From the NCBI GenBank assembly GCA_913055615.1, contig CAJXKK010000005.1:77267-141266 (forward strand): a DNA stretch of 64,000 nucleotides. The letters run 5' to 3'. The notes beneath the pieces were generated by a model. That model worked only from the letters and a program-made list of their open reading frames with translations, was not told the DNA's origin and did not search any database. The stretch comes from an uncultured Ectothiorhodospiraceae bacterium (GTDB lineage: Bacteria; Pseudomonadota; Gammaproteobacteria; XJ16; Halofilaceae). Shown here piece after piece: positions 29,333 to 37,273 of the stretch. Position 1 is the first letter of the stretch; every line of letters begins with the position of its first letter. Made by a program: the position numbers and the translations under genes.

Positions 29333-31489
29333 TTGAGCGACCCGCTGGAACAGATCGCCGACGGTCGCCATCCGCGGCCACAGGACATCCTCGGACGCCA
29401 GGCAGCGGACGGCCGCGAGCGCATCCGTGCATGGCGCCCGGATGCCATCGCGGCGCGGTTCGTGCCGGATGGTCCCGCGCTGCAGCCGACCCGGGTCGCG
29501 GGCGTCTTCGAATGGACCGGCGCGAGCGCCATCGTGCGCCAGCCCTGGGCGATCGAGTGGCGCTTCGCCGACGGCGCCACCCATACGGCGATCGACTTCG
29601 CCGCCTTCGCGCCGGAACTCGACGCGGGTGAACGCACCGCCTTCCACTCCGGCGAGCACACCAGCGCGTGGCGCATGCTCGGCGCCCATGCGCGCCACCG
29701 GGAAGGGACCGACGGCATCCGTTTTGCGCTCTGGGCGCCGAACGCGCAGCGGGTCAGCGTGGTCGGCGAGTTCAACGCCTGGGACGGCCGCCGCCATCCG
29801 CTGACCCGTCACAAAGAGGGCATCTGGGAGGCCTTCATCCCCGAGGCCGGCATCGGCGATCTGTACAAGTTCGAACTGCTCGACGCCTCCGGGGTCCTGC
29901 GGACCAAATCCGACCCCTTCGCCCGCTCGACCCAGACACGCCCCGAAACGGCCTCACGGATCACGCCGGAAACGGTCTACCCCTGGGCCGACAGTCACTG
30001 GATGGAGGCACGGCCCGACTGGCGTGAAGGCCCGATGTCGGTCTACGAGGTCCATCTCGGATCCTGGCTGCGCGATGCCGACGGCGGCTTCCTCGGCTAC
30101 CGTGACATCGGGGCGCGGCTGGCGACCTACGTCGGCGCACTCGGGTTTACCCATATCGAACTGCTGCCGGTGATGGAACACCCATTTGACGGATCCTGGG
30201 GCTATCAGTGCACCGGCTGGTACGCGCCGACCCGCCGCTTCGGCTCGCCCGACGATTTCCGCGCCTTCGTCGATACGCTGCACCGCCACGGCATCGGGGT
30301 GATCCTCGACTGGATCCCCGGCCATTTCCCGCGCGATGAGCACGGCCTCGCCTGGTTCGACGGCACCGCCCTCTACGAACCGGCCGACCCGCAACGCGCG
30401 AGCATGCCCGACTGGGGCACCCTCGCGTTCGATCTCGGCCGGCCAGAGGTGCGCAGCTTTCTCATCTCCAGCGCGCTCTACTGGCTGCACGAATTCCACA
30501 TCGACGGGCTGCGCGTGGACGCCGTCGCCTCGATCCTCTATCTCGATTACGGCCGCGCCGCGGGCGAGTGGACCCCGAACCACCACGGGGGGCGCGAGAG
30601 CCTGGAGGCTGTCGATTTCCTCCAGCAGCTCAACGTCGCCACCCACGGCGAATGCCCCGACAGCTTCACCATCGCCGAGGAGTCCACCTCGTGGCCAGGC
30701 GTGACGCGGCCCACGGAAGTCGGCGGCCTCGGCTTCTCCATGAAATGGAACATGGGATGGATGCACGATTCCCTGACCTACATGCGCCACGACCCGATCC
30801 ATCGCCGCTTCCACCATGAACACCTGACCTTCGGGCTCGTCTATGCCTTCAGCGAGAATTACGTGCTGCCGCTGTCGCATGACGAAGTCGTACACGAGAA
30901 GGGATCGCTGCTCGGCAAGATGCCCGGCGATGCCTGGCAGCGGCGCGCCAACCTGCGGCTGCTGCTTTTGTGGCAGTTCACGTACCCCGGCCACAAACTG
31001 CTGTTCATGGGCGACGAGTTCGGCCAGCCGAGCGAGTGGGATCACGACGGAGCGCTCGACTGGGGCTGCCTGCAGCACCCCGGCCATACGGGTATCCTGC
31101 GACTGACCGCCGATCTCGCGCGGCTGTACCGGGACACGCCCGCGCTGCACGCGCGCGATTTCCACCCGGACGGTTTCGCCTGGATCGACTGCGATGACGC
31201 CGAACACTCGACCCTGGTCTTCCGGCGCCTGGACACCCACGGCGAGGTGGTCATCGCGCTCAACTTCACCCCGGTGGTCCTCAGCGGGTTCCTGATCGGC
31301 CTGCCGGCGGCCGGCGCCTGGCGGGAGTGCATGAACACGGACAGCGGGTACTACGGCGGCAGCGGCCAGGGTAACCTCGGGCGCGTCGAGGCTGCGATCG
31401 GCGCCCATCAAGGGCAGCCCGCATCGGCGACCATCACCCTGCCGCCGCTGGGCGGCGTCATCCTCGAGCGCGAGTCCGACGATGCCTGA
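29333..31489 (+). CDS. glgB: 1,4-alpha-glucan branching enzyme
   Basis: GH13 enzyme (718 aa) that adds alpha-1,6 branches to glycogen. An N-terminal CBM48-like beta-domain (about 1-220) precedes the catalytic barrel. DWIPGHFP (about 327-334), DGLRVDAVASILY (nucleophile Asp, about 391-403), AEESTSWPGV (acid Glu, about 447-456) and LSHDEVVH (about 517-524) are the conserved regions. The start is a TTG with GGGAG 6 bp before it; no in-frame ATG is available nearby. The gene overlaps glgA by 8 bp. Confidence 0.95.
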   Translation: MSDPLEQIADGRHPRPQDILGRQAADGRERIRAWRPDAIAARFVPDGPALQPTRVAGVFEWTGASAIVRQPWAIEWRFADGATHTAIDFAAFAPELDAGERTAFHSGEHTSAWRMLGAHARHREGTDGIRFALWAPNAQRVSVVGEFNAWDGRRHPLTRHKEGIWEAFIPEAGIGDLYKFELLDASGVLRTKSDPFARSTQTRPETASRITPETVYPWADSHWMEARPDWREGPMSVYEVHLGSWLRDADGGFLGYRDIGARLATYVGALGFTHIELLPVMEHPFDGSWGYQCTGWYAPTRRFGSPDDFRAFVDTLHRHGIGVILDWIPGHFPRDEHGLAWFDGTALYEPADPQRASMPDWGTLAFDLGRPEVRSFLISSALYWLHEFHIDGLRVDAVASILYLDYGRAAGEWTPNHHGGRESLEAVDFLQQLNVATHGECPDSFTIAEESTSWPGVTRPTEVGGLGFSMKWNMGWMHDSLTYMRHDPIHRRFHHEHLTFGLVYAFSENYVLPLSHDEVVHEKGSLLGKMPGDAWQRRANLRLLLLWQFTYPGHKLLFMGDEFGQPSEWDHDGALDWGCLQHPGHTGILRLTADLARLYRDTPALHARDFHPDGFAWIDCDDAEHSTLVFRRLDTHGEVVIALNFTPVVLSGFLIGLPAAGAWRECMNTDSGYYGGSGQGNLGRVEAAIGAHQGQPASATITLPPLGGVILERESDDA

Positions 31490-32957
31490 CAACCATCGCG
31501 TGCTGCATGTGGCCGCGGAAGTCCAGCCACTGATCAAGACCGGGGGCCTGGCCGACGTGGCCGGCGCCCTGCCCGATGCGCTGCACACCCTCGGTGAAGA
31601 CGTCCGCATCCTCGTGCCCGGCTATGGCGGGGCGATCGAGCGCGCCCGTGCGACCGCCCGCCTGCACGCCATTGCCGAGTGGCCCGACACCCGCCTGCTC
31701 GAGACGCAACTGCCCGGGGGCTGCCGCATCTGGCTCTACGAGACGGCCGCGTTCAGGCGCCGCGCCGGCCATCCCTACGAGGACCCGGAAGGCGCACCCT
31801 GGCCGGACAACGCGGAACGCTTCGACGAATTCGCCCGCTTGGCCACGGCGGTCGCCGACGACGCCCTCGGGCTCGAGTGGCGCCCCGACATCGTGCACGC
31901 GCACGACTGGCACACCGGCCTCGTTCCGGTGCACATGCAGCTCGCGCGCGTGCCCGCGGCGACCGTGTTCACCATCCACAACCTGGCCTATCAGGGCCTG
32001 TTCGCCCTCACCACGCGGCAAACGCTCGGCCTGCCCGGCTGGCTGGACCACTGGGAGGCGCTCGAGTTCGACCGCCACATGTCGTTCATCAAAGGCGGCA
32101 TCGGCTTCGCCGACCGGGTCACCACCGTAAGCGAGACCTACGCGCGGGAGATCACGACCCCCGAAGTCGGAGCCGGACTCGAGGGCCTGCTGGCCTGGCG
32201 CGGCTCCGATCTGGTCGGTATCGCGAACGGCATCGACACCCGGCGCTGGAACCCGGCCCGGGATCCCGCGTTGCCCGCGGCATACGACGCGGACCAGCCG
32301 GAGGGAAAGCGCGAGGCACGCAGCGCGCTGTTGCGCGAGACCGGCCTGCAGGCCGAGGAGACGATGCCGGTCATCGCCTACATCGGCCGACTCGCCGAAC
32401 AGAAGGGTGTGGATCTGCTCGTCGAGGCGCTGGCGCGCATCATCGCCCAGCCCGCCGTCGTGGTCGTCCTCGGCAGCGGCGACCCGGTGCTGCGGGACGC
32501 GCTCAGGCGCGCCGGCAAGGCGCGGCCCGATCGCGTGTACGCGCGGTTCGATTTCGACGAGGCGTTCGCGCACCGCATTTACGGGGGCGCCGACATGCTC
32601 CTCATGCCCTCACGCTTCGAGCCCTGCGGGCTGTCCCAGCTCAACGCCATGCGCTACGGCACCATCCCGATCGTGCGCCGGACCGGCGGCCTCGCCGAAA
32701 CGGTCGTGGACACGGACGACGCGACCCTGGCCGACGGCAGCGCAACCGGTTTCCAGTTCGATGGCGACGACGCGGACGCCCTCGGGGAGACCGTCCAACG
32801 CGCCTGCGACCACTTCGCCCAACTGGAGACCTGGCGCGCCCTCATCGATCACGCCATGCGCCGGGATTCCAGCTGGGTGCGCAGCGCAAAGGCCTACCGC
32901 ACCCTCTACCACGACGCCTTCGACGCCCGGCAGCGCTACCTCCCACCGCACCTGTAG
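31482..32957 (+). CDS. glgA: glycogen synthase
   Basis: GT5 enzyme (491 aa) that extends glucan chains from ADP-glucose. KTGGLADVAGALP (about 18-30) is the donor-binding loop and PSRFEPCGLSQLNAM (about 377-391) is the conserved C-terminal sugar-nucleotide site. Its ATG lies inside the last codons of glgB, so translation is coupled. With glgC, glgP, malQ and the GH57 gene it completes glycogen synthesis and breakdown. Confidence 0.96.
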   Translation: MPDNHRVLHVAAEVQPLIKTGGLADVAGALPDALHTLGEDVRILVPGYGGAIERARATARLHAIAEWPDTRLLETQLPGGCRIWLYETAAFRRRAGHPYEDPEGAPWPDNAERFDEFARLATAVADDALGLEWRPDIVHAHDWHTGLVPVHMQLARVPAATVFTIHNLAYQGLFALTTRQTLGLPGWLDHWEALEFDRHMSFIKGGIGFADRVTTVSETYAREITTPEVGAGLEGLLAWRGSDLVGIANGIDTRRWNPARDPALPAAYDADQPEGKREARSALLRETGLQAEETMPVIAYIGRLAEQKGVDLLVEALARIIAQPAVVVVLGSGDPVLRDALRRAGKARPDRVYARFDFDEAFAHRIYGGADMLLMPSRFEPCGLSQLNAMRYGTIPIVRRTGGLAETVVDTDDATLADGSATGFQFDGDDADALGETVQRACDHFAQLETWRALIDHAMRRDSSWVRSAKAYRTLYHDAFDARQRYLPPHL

Positions 32958-33013
32958 GAGCGATCTTGCTCGCGAATCCCGGGCTTTCCCCGACCGGGCC
33001 CAGCCGGTCGGGG
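32953..33013. repeat. REP element and hairpin between convergent glgA and the host-attachment gene
   Basis: TGTAGGAGCGATCTTGCTCG (32953 onward) is nearly identical to the well-known Pseudomonas REP core. It is followed by a perfect 10-bp stem (CCCCGACCGG 32988-32997, CCGGTCGGGG 33004-33013, 6-base loop). No T tract follows on either strand, so factor-independent termination is doubtful. Confidence 0.65.
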
Positions 33014-33026
33014 CGCGGCGGCGGCT

Positions 33027-33446
33027 TCACAGCCGGTACGGGAGGTGTCCGCGGATCCCCTCGGGCTGCTCGCGGACGACGTCCTTGGCGTAACTGGCCA
33101 CGACGCAATTGGCCGTGGGTGGATCCATCACGTGGCGCAGCGCCCCCAGGAAATTCGGCGCCGCCAGCACGTACAGGCGGGCGAATTCGCCACCGGCGCG
33201 CGCCTTGCGGAGCACATCGGCGATCTGCTTGGCGAAGCGGTTGGCGTAATGGGCCTTGGTGCCGGTATCGCCGCCCATGGCGTAGTGGCCGCCGCGGCCG
33301 GGGGCATCGGTCTCGAGATCCTGCTCGCGCAGGCGGTCGGCGGGATTGACGTAATCGGAATGCTCAGCCAGCGGGCCCCGCGGGCGATCCACCTTGAACA
33401 GGCGGGCACGGGCGCTGTCAGCCACGAGAATCCAGGTCGGTTCCAT
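33027..33446 (-). CDS. host-attachment family protein (Host_attach / baeRF-like)
   Basis: A 139-aa protein of the family annotated as required for attachment to host cells, related to archaeo-eukaryotic release-factor (baeRF) domains. WILVADSARARLF (5-17), HYANRFAKQIADVL (about 66-79) and LAAPNFLGALR (about 92-102) match the family. Its real biochemical function is not established; a ribosome- or RNA-related role has been proposed for the superfamily. Monocistronic, convergent with glgA. Confidence 0.8.
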   Translation of the reverse strand: MEPTWILVADSARARLFKVDRPRGPLAEHSDYVNPADRLREQDLETDAPGRGGHYAMGGDTGTKAHYANRFAKQIADVLRKARAGGEFARLYVLAAPNFLGALRHVMDPPTANCVVASYAKDVVREQPEGIRGHLPYRL

Positions 33447-33591
33447 CGCAGCCCTCCACAGAGGATTGGTGGCGCGTCCCGGCGCCGGGGAATGGCGTCC
33501 TCCCCGGAGTGTAGGCAGCCATCCCCGCTCCCTCTACGCCATCCGGCGCCCATCCGACCGGCGGTAGCAACCAATCGTCCGCGCGCAACCC

Positions 33592-33621
33592 GTGACGCCG
33601 GCCCACCGCCGCCGCTATAGT
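33592..33621 (+). promoter_or_regulatory. candidate promoter of the tRNA-Ile2 gene
   Basis: GTGACG (33592-33597), an 18-bp spacer and TATAGT (33616-33621), followed by a GC-rich discriminator as in stringently controlled stable-RNA promoters. It reads into the long hairpin and then the tRNA. Confidence 0.5.
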
Positions 33622-33625
33622 ACGC

Positions 33626-33690
33626 GGTGCCTGCCCGGGCGCTTGGCGCCGCCGCGACACGCGGCGGCGCCAAGCGCCCGGGCAGGCACC
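33626..33690 (+). repeat. perfect 30-bp hairpin between promoter and tRNA
   Basis: The arms 33626-33655 and 33661-33690 are perfect inverted complements around a 5-base loop (GACAC). The stem is about 83% G+C. It begins 5 bp after the -10 element and ends 29 bp before the tRNA, so it would sit at the 5' end of the precursor transcript. No T tract follows. It may be an RNase III entry site or a repeat insertion. Confidence 0.85.
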
Positions 33691-33719
33691 GGGGCCGCAG
33701 GGCCCGATCGACCCCCGCC

Positions 33720-33795
33720 GGGCCCGTAGCTCAGTGGTTAGAGCAGGGAACTCATAATTCCTTGGTCGCTGGTTCGAATCCAGCCGGGCCTACCA
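33720..33795 (+). tRNA. tRNA-Ile2 (anticodon CAU, lysidine type)
   Basis: A full 76-nt cloverleaf with encoded CCA. The acceptor GGGCCCG pairs with CGGGCCT (one G-U), the D arm is GCTC...GAGC, the anticodon arm GGGAA CTCATAA TTCCT has anticodon CAT at 33753-33755, and the T arm is CTGG TTCGAAT CCAG. The body (AGTGGTTAGAGCAGG, CTTGGTCGCTGGTTC) is much closer to E. coli ileX/ileY tRNA than to elongator Met tRNA, so C34 would be changed to lysidine to read AUA. Its 3' half is the integration site of the element to its right. Confidence 0.85.
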
Positions 33796-33796
33796 T
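33754..33796 (+). other. attachment site, tRNA-proximal copy (attL)
   Basis: 43 bp, from the anticodon to one base beyond CCA, are repeated exactly at 44486-44528 in the same orientation. Including one mismatch (C in the tRNA, A in the distal copy, at 33753 / 44485) the repeat extends to 51 bp (from 33746). Integration keeps the tRNA gene whole on this side. Confidence 0.9.
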
Positions 33797-33839
33797 TAAT
33801 CAACAAGTTACGACGGCATACATATCGCTGCTCAAGCAA

Positions 33840-33857
33840 TGTAGACAGCGTGTAGAC
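33840..33857 (+). other. candidate integrase arm-type sites, left end
   Basis: Two direct copies of TGTAGAC start at 33840 and 33851, 11 bp apart, 44 bp inside the left repeat. The same pair with the same 11-bp spacing and orientation is found near the right end (44333 and 44344). Paired direct repeats flanking both cores are typical of arm sites bound by the integrase N-terminal domain. Confidence 0.6.
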
Positions 33858-34034
33858 GCTACGAGGCACAACGCTTCGCCGCAGCGCCTCGACATCGTCG
33901 TACACGATCCGCTACCGACTTTCATGAAGCCACGGTTTGTGGGCATAGTGCGGTAGCGGAGCACCGACCACCAAGGTTGTGGCCTAAATGATGTAATCCG
34001 CGATGCCTTGCTCGTCAGCAAAGGAGCTATCAGA

Positions 34035-35652
34035 TTGGCCATCCACATGCTGTTGCTCGACGAGAAATGGTTTGACCCCGTTCGAAGCGGGCGCAAAACC
34101 TCCACAATCCGAAGCGGTCACCGGGACCTCAAGTCAGACAGCTATCTCCTGTTCGTCGCCGCGGTCGACGGGTCTCCAACGTCCCCCCCCCGACAAGCAG
34201 CCAGTACGCGTGCGACGCTGCGAACACCTTAAGGTAGCCGACCTTTCGGCCGATCATGCTCGTTGCGAGGGGAAACCTGACGTCAACGCTACGCGTGCCG
34301 AGCTCGCTGAAATTTACCCCGGGCTTGCGGACGATGACGCCATTACATTCGTTGAGTTTGACGTCATATTTCCGACGGAAGACATCCACGTACGATACGA
34401 GAACATCTCCCCAGACCACTTCGATGCTGCATTACAGGAGCTAGAACGCGACTTTGGTTGGGCTTCATGGACGACCGACCTCCATGCGATTTGGCAGGCT
34501 TTACCATCGCTCGATGCCGCCACTATGCATGATCGGGTGCCTGTCAGCACCCAAGACCCCGACCCGGAAAGCGGACGAGTCACAGTTTCCTTTCCCGGCA
34601 CGTTCTTGGATTGGTCATACAATGCCATACCAAGCTTTTTCGCTCTAATAGCCGGAGACGTACTCGGCGCTCCCAATATGGGACGTAAAGCGGTAGTGGC
34701 GTCTTGTACGCTACCTAAATCTGTCAAGGCGCATTTTCTTGGCCCCCGCCTCGGCATTACTGGCCTCCGCAGTCTCCTTAACGTTCATGATCGGCCCATC
34801 GTAGCCTACTCTGTGAAGCCGCGATTTGGACTCAGCACGCCCGAGTTCGCCACGATATGCAAGATTGCCTCGCAGAGTGGGATCGACATTATTGAAGATG
34901 ATGAACGGATGTCGAACCAACCCCGTTCACGACTCATCGACCGCGCCAAAGCCGCCCTCGATGCTACCGCGGGCACCCATACCATTTACTCAGCGAACAT
35001 AACAGGACGCGCGGACCATATCGTTAAGGTAGCGGACCAACTGATAGATATCGGCGTTCAATGCCTGAAAATCGACGTTCTACCTGCGGGATTCGCCGCA
35101 CTCCAAGGCGTATCGGAACTGATCCACCACCGCGGCAGTAATGTCGCTATTACTGTTTATCCGGCAATGAAGACGCTCTATGAACGGGGCATGCCACGCT
35201 CTCTTATTCTCGAGCTCTGCCGCTTGTGTGGCGCAGATGTCGTGTATGCGGGTGTTCCGCCGATTCCTGAATCCGGTCGCCATCATGATCCCGCGCCGTT
35301 TCAACAAGCCGCCAGCCATCACGCGGCCCTAAAGCGCTCTTCGGAGCTACACAACCCCGTCCTACCGACAATTTCTACGAGTATCACGCCTCTGAACATA
35401 GGGGCCTACACCCAGATTGCAGGCCCCAACGTCGGATTCTTCGTAGGAGGAGGCATTCCCGCGTACCGGGGAACCCTCGCCGACGCATGCACCCTTATCA
35501 TGCGAGCGCTACGGGATCCAGAGTTTGCGAAGAACATGAAGGCGGACGAGCAACAGATTCTCGAAGAGTCTTTTGGCGGAAATAGAGTCCTGGATTCCGA
35601 GGCATTCCCCGATCAGGCATGGGGCGCGTTTGAGCAGGCACGAAGCATATGA
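34035..35652 (+). pseudogene. ASCH domain fused to a RuBisCO-like domain, frame interrupted at a C9 tract
   Basis: Read as one gene with one base skipped in the C9 run (34183-34191), the product is about 538 aa from a TTG start at 34035 (AAAGGAG 8 bp upstream). Residues 1-108 are ASCH-like and match E. coli YqfB: SGRKTSTIR carries Lys21 and Thr24, HARCE carries Glu78, and ELAEIYPG follows. Residues 109-538 are RuBisCO large-chain-like: GWASWTTDL, GPRLGITGLRSLL, VKPRFGLS (260-267), IEDDE (286-290), FVGGGIP (470-476). The carbamylated Lys of KDDE is Glu, and loop 6 and the active-site His-Arg are not conserved, so it is a RuBisCO-like protein, not a carboxylase. Without frameshifting, only a 74-aa ASCH fragment or an unnatural long frame is made. 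It may be phase-variable, programmed or broken. Its stop overlaps the next start (ATGA). Confidence 0.75.
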
Positions 35653-36098
35653 GCACTGAGGTAGCGAGTGTTTTACTTCAGATCTCCGCGGCGATCCTAG
35701 CCGCGCATGTCGCCGTGGCGACACTTCTCCCGCATGTCATCAAGAAACTTTCGGAAGCAGGCGAACAGTACACCGGCACAGGCTCTTCAGAAGCTCGCTT
35801 TCTCGAGCGCTATCACAAACCCGTCCGTATCTTCACGTTTCTTGCACAGGGATTCTGGATAAGTTACATCCTTTCTGGAGCAAGCGCCCTAACGCTAGCA
35901 ATACATATCGGATTTTCAGATATACCCTGCACTTCATTTACGTGCCATATTCTGTGGGCCCCATATATTGCGGCGGTTTTAGTCGCCTCCGCATTGACAA
36001 CGTTGTTAGCTATAACCTGTGTGGCGTTGTATGTACTTTCACTTGCAAGTCGTGACCTGATGCATGATCTGCTTGATGAAAAGCGCGGGAATCAGTAA
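35649..36098 (+). CDS. three-helix membrane protein of the ASCH/RuBisCO-like cassette
   Basis: A 149-aa protein that I do not recognise. Membrane helices are likely at about 7-29, 64-90 and 103-134, with a polar loop (30-60) after the first and a charged C-terminus (LLDEKRGNQ). The ATG overlaps the stop of the preceding gene, so production is coupled to it. Codons such as ATA, TTA and GTA are common, unlike the surrounding chromosome. A membrane effector or anchor for the cassette is possible but unproven. Confidence 0.7.
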   Translation: MSTEVASVLLQISAAILAAHVAVATLLPHVIKKLSEAGEQYTGTGSSEARFLERYHKPVRIFTFLAQGFWISYILSGASALTLAIHIGFSDIPCTSFTCHILWAPYIAAVLVASALTTLLAITCVALYVLSLASRDLMHDLLDEKRGNQ

Positions 36099-36111
36099 GG
36101 CTATATAAACC

Positions 36112-36855
36112 ATGTTTAGACAACACACGCCGGTTTCCGGTACTTCGTATCGCCTATACAGGGACGCTGAGGGGACGGTTATCATCCCCCCGGGATACAA
36201 CATCCGGGATAATGACTCGGTTTACCGCTCCCAAACGGCCGTACAACTCGATCGACAGAGCGGGACTGCACGACTAAAGGATGGGGTCGTTCATGTGCCG
36301 GGCGGAACTGCGGTACTGCATCCCTATTTCCATACAACATGGCTGGACCGGAACAGCGAAAAACTCGATTTGCACATAGCCGTCGATCTATCCATGAGAC
36401 TGGAATGTGCAGCAGTATTGCGTAGATCTCACTACCTTGGTGACTCGCCCGGCGTCTATATCTATGCTCGCAGGAATCACGGGATCATTGGTGTTGTGGC
36501 CCTTTCACGCCTTCCTCCTCACATGAGGCCCGCAGATCGCAAGGCAATCGAACGTGATCGAGGTGGTTATATCGAAGCACTGTGGCTGAGGCGGGTCTGC
36601 GTAGTACCCGAGGAAGTAGGCACGGGTGTTGGTACTGCGCTTGTCCAGGCTTCGTTAGAATTCGCCCAAGATCGCTGGGTACCCAAGCCTGCCATAGCGG
36701 AACTTATCGCGACGGATCCGAATCATAGTTTTCTCCTCAAGGCGGGCTTTAGCAAGGCCCCAGAGGGTCGCCGCGGAAGGTTAGGTTTTGTAGAGTCGGA
36801 TGGCAGCCGAGTCTACAAACAGGCGAATAAGTACTATTACTGGCGCGATCTCTAG
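36112..36855 (+). CDS. GNAT-fold acyltransferase
   Basis: A 247-aa protein. Residues 1-90 have no clear match. The GNAT core follows: RRSHYLG (104-110), IIGVVALSRLP (125-135), LRRVCVVPEEVGTGVGTALV (159-178) with the acetyl-CoA pyrophosphate loop, and LLKAGF (208-213) as the last strand. The RRSHYLG segment recalls Mom-like DNA-modifying members of the fold, which is only a weak resemblance. It starts 13 bp after the membrane protein. Placement between two ASCH genes suggests that it acylates a nucleobase or nucleotide; that is inference. Confidence 0.7.
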   Translation: MFRQHTPVSGTSYRLYRDAEGTVIIPPGYNIRDNDSVYRSQTAVQLDRQSGTARLKDGVVHVPGGTAVLHPYFHTTWLDRNSEKLDLHIAVDLSMRLECAAVLRRSHYLGDSPGVYIYARRNHGIIGVVALSRLPPHMRPADRKAIERDRGGYIEALWLRRVCVVPEEVGTGVGTALVQASLEFAQDRWVPKPAIAELIATDPNHSFLLKAGFSKAPEGRRGRLGFVESDGSRVYKQANKYYYWRDL

Positions 36856-36868
36856 CATCGCAGCGCTT

Positions 36869-37231
36869 ATGGCGAAAGAAATGAGTACACGAGTTTTCGT
36901 ACCGCTTACGACTCGCGCATATGAGTGGTTCATGTCAGGGTCGAAGGAGTACGAGTTGCGCCGGGCGCGACGACAATTCCGCCCGGAGAATCTTCGTCGC
37001 GGACGCGACGTAGAGTTGAGGCGAGGATACTCGGGCGCAAGCATATGGGGTTCTGTAGGCGATGTGGTGGTTGCCGACGACCTCGGAAGCATTTTTGCCT
37101 CGATCGAGTACACGCGAGTCGTCCCCGATGCCTCATCTATGGAGGACGCTATCCAGACGGCAATACAGTTCGTTGGTGAAAACGGGCCGTATGTAGCCTT
37201 CGAAGTTCAGCAAAACCGCTCTCAACAATGA
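36869..37231 (+). CDS. ASCH-domain protein
   Basis: A 120-aa single-domain protein (start 36869, or 36881, both ATG; neither has a strong ribosome-binding site). The ASCH signature GxKxxExR is present as SGSKEYELRR, followed by ELRRGYSGASIWG and a last strand YVAFEV. ASCH domains are PUA-like folds that bind or hydrolyse modified nucleobases or RNA. It differs strongly from the ASCH domain of the first gene in the cassette, so the two are not a recent duplication. It begins 13 bp after the GNAT gene. Confidence 0.7.
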   Translation: MAKEMSTRVFVPLTTRAYEWFMSGSKEYELRRARRQFRPENLRRGRDVELRRGYSGASIWGSVGDVVVADDLGSIFASIEYTRVVPDASSMEDAIQTAIQFVGENGPYVAFEVQQNRSQQ

Positions 37232-37273
37232 ACATCGTACAGTTATTGACAGCACTCCAAGAAAAAGATCTTT

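Noticed and set aside
33626..33690. The long hairpin as an intrinsic terminator
   Set aside because: No T tract follows on either strand, the nearest upstream plus-strand gene is 670 bp away, and the neighbouring minus-strand gene begins rather than ends on that side.
33720..33795. Calling the CAU-anticodon tRNA an elongator Met tRNA
   Set aside because: The arms match the Ile2 type (AGTGGTTAGAGCAGG, CTTGGTCGCTGG) far better than Met tRNA. Identity still depends on TilS modification.
34003..34191. The first 63 residues of the long plus-strand frame that continues into the RuBisCO-like domain
   Set aside because: They have no ASCH or other homology, are low quality (PSTCCCST), and the true ASCH N-terminus is in the neighbouring frame with its own ribosome-binding site.
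34035..35652. A functional RuBisCO large subunit supporting the tkt-gap-pgk block
   Set aside because: The carbamylated Lys, the His-Arg pair and the loop-6 Lys are missing, and the gene sits on a mobile element. It cannot be assumed to fix CO2.
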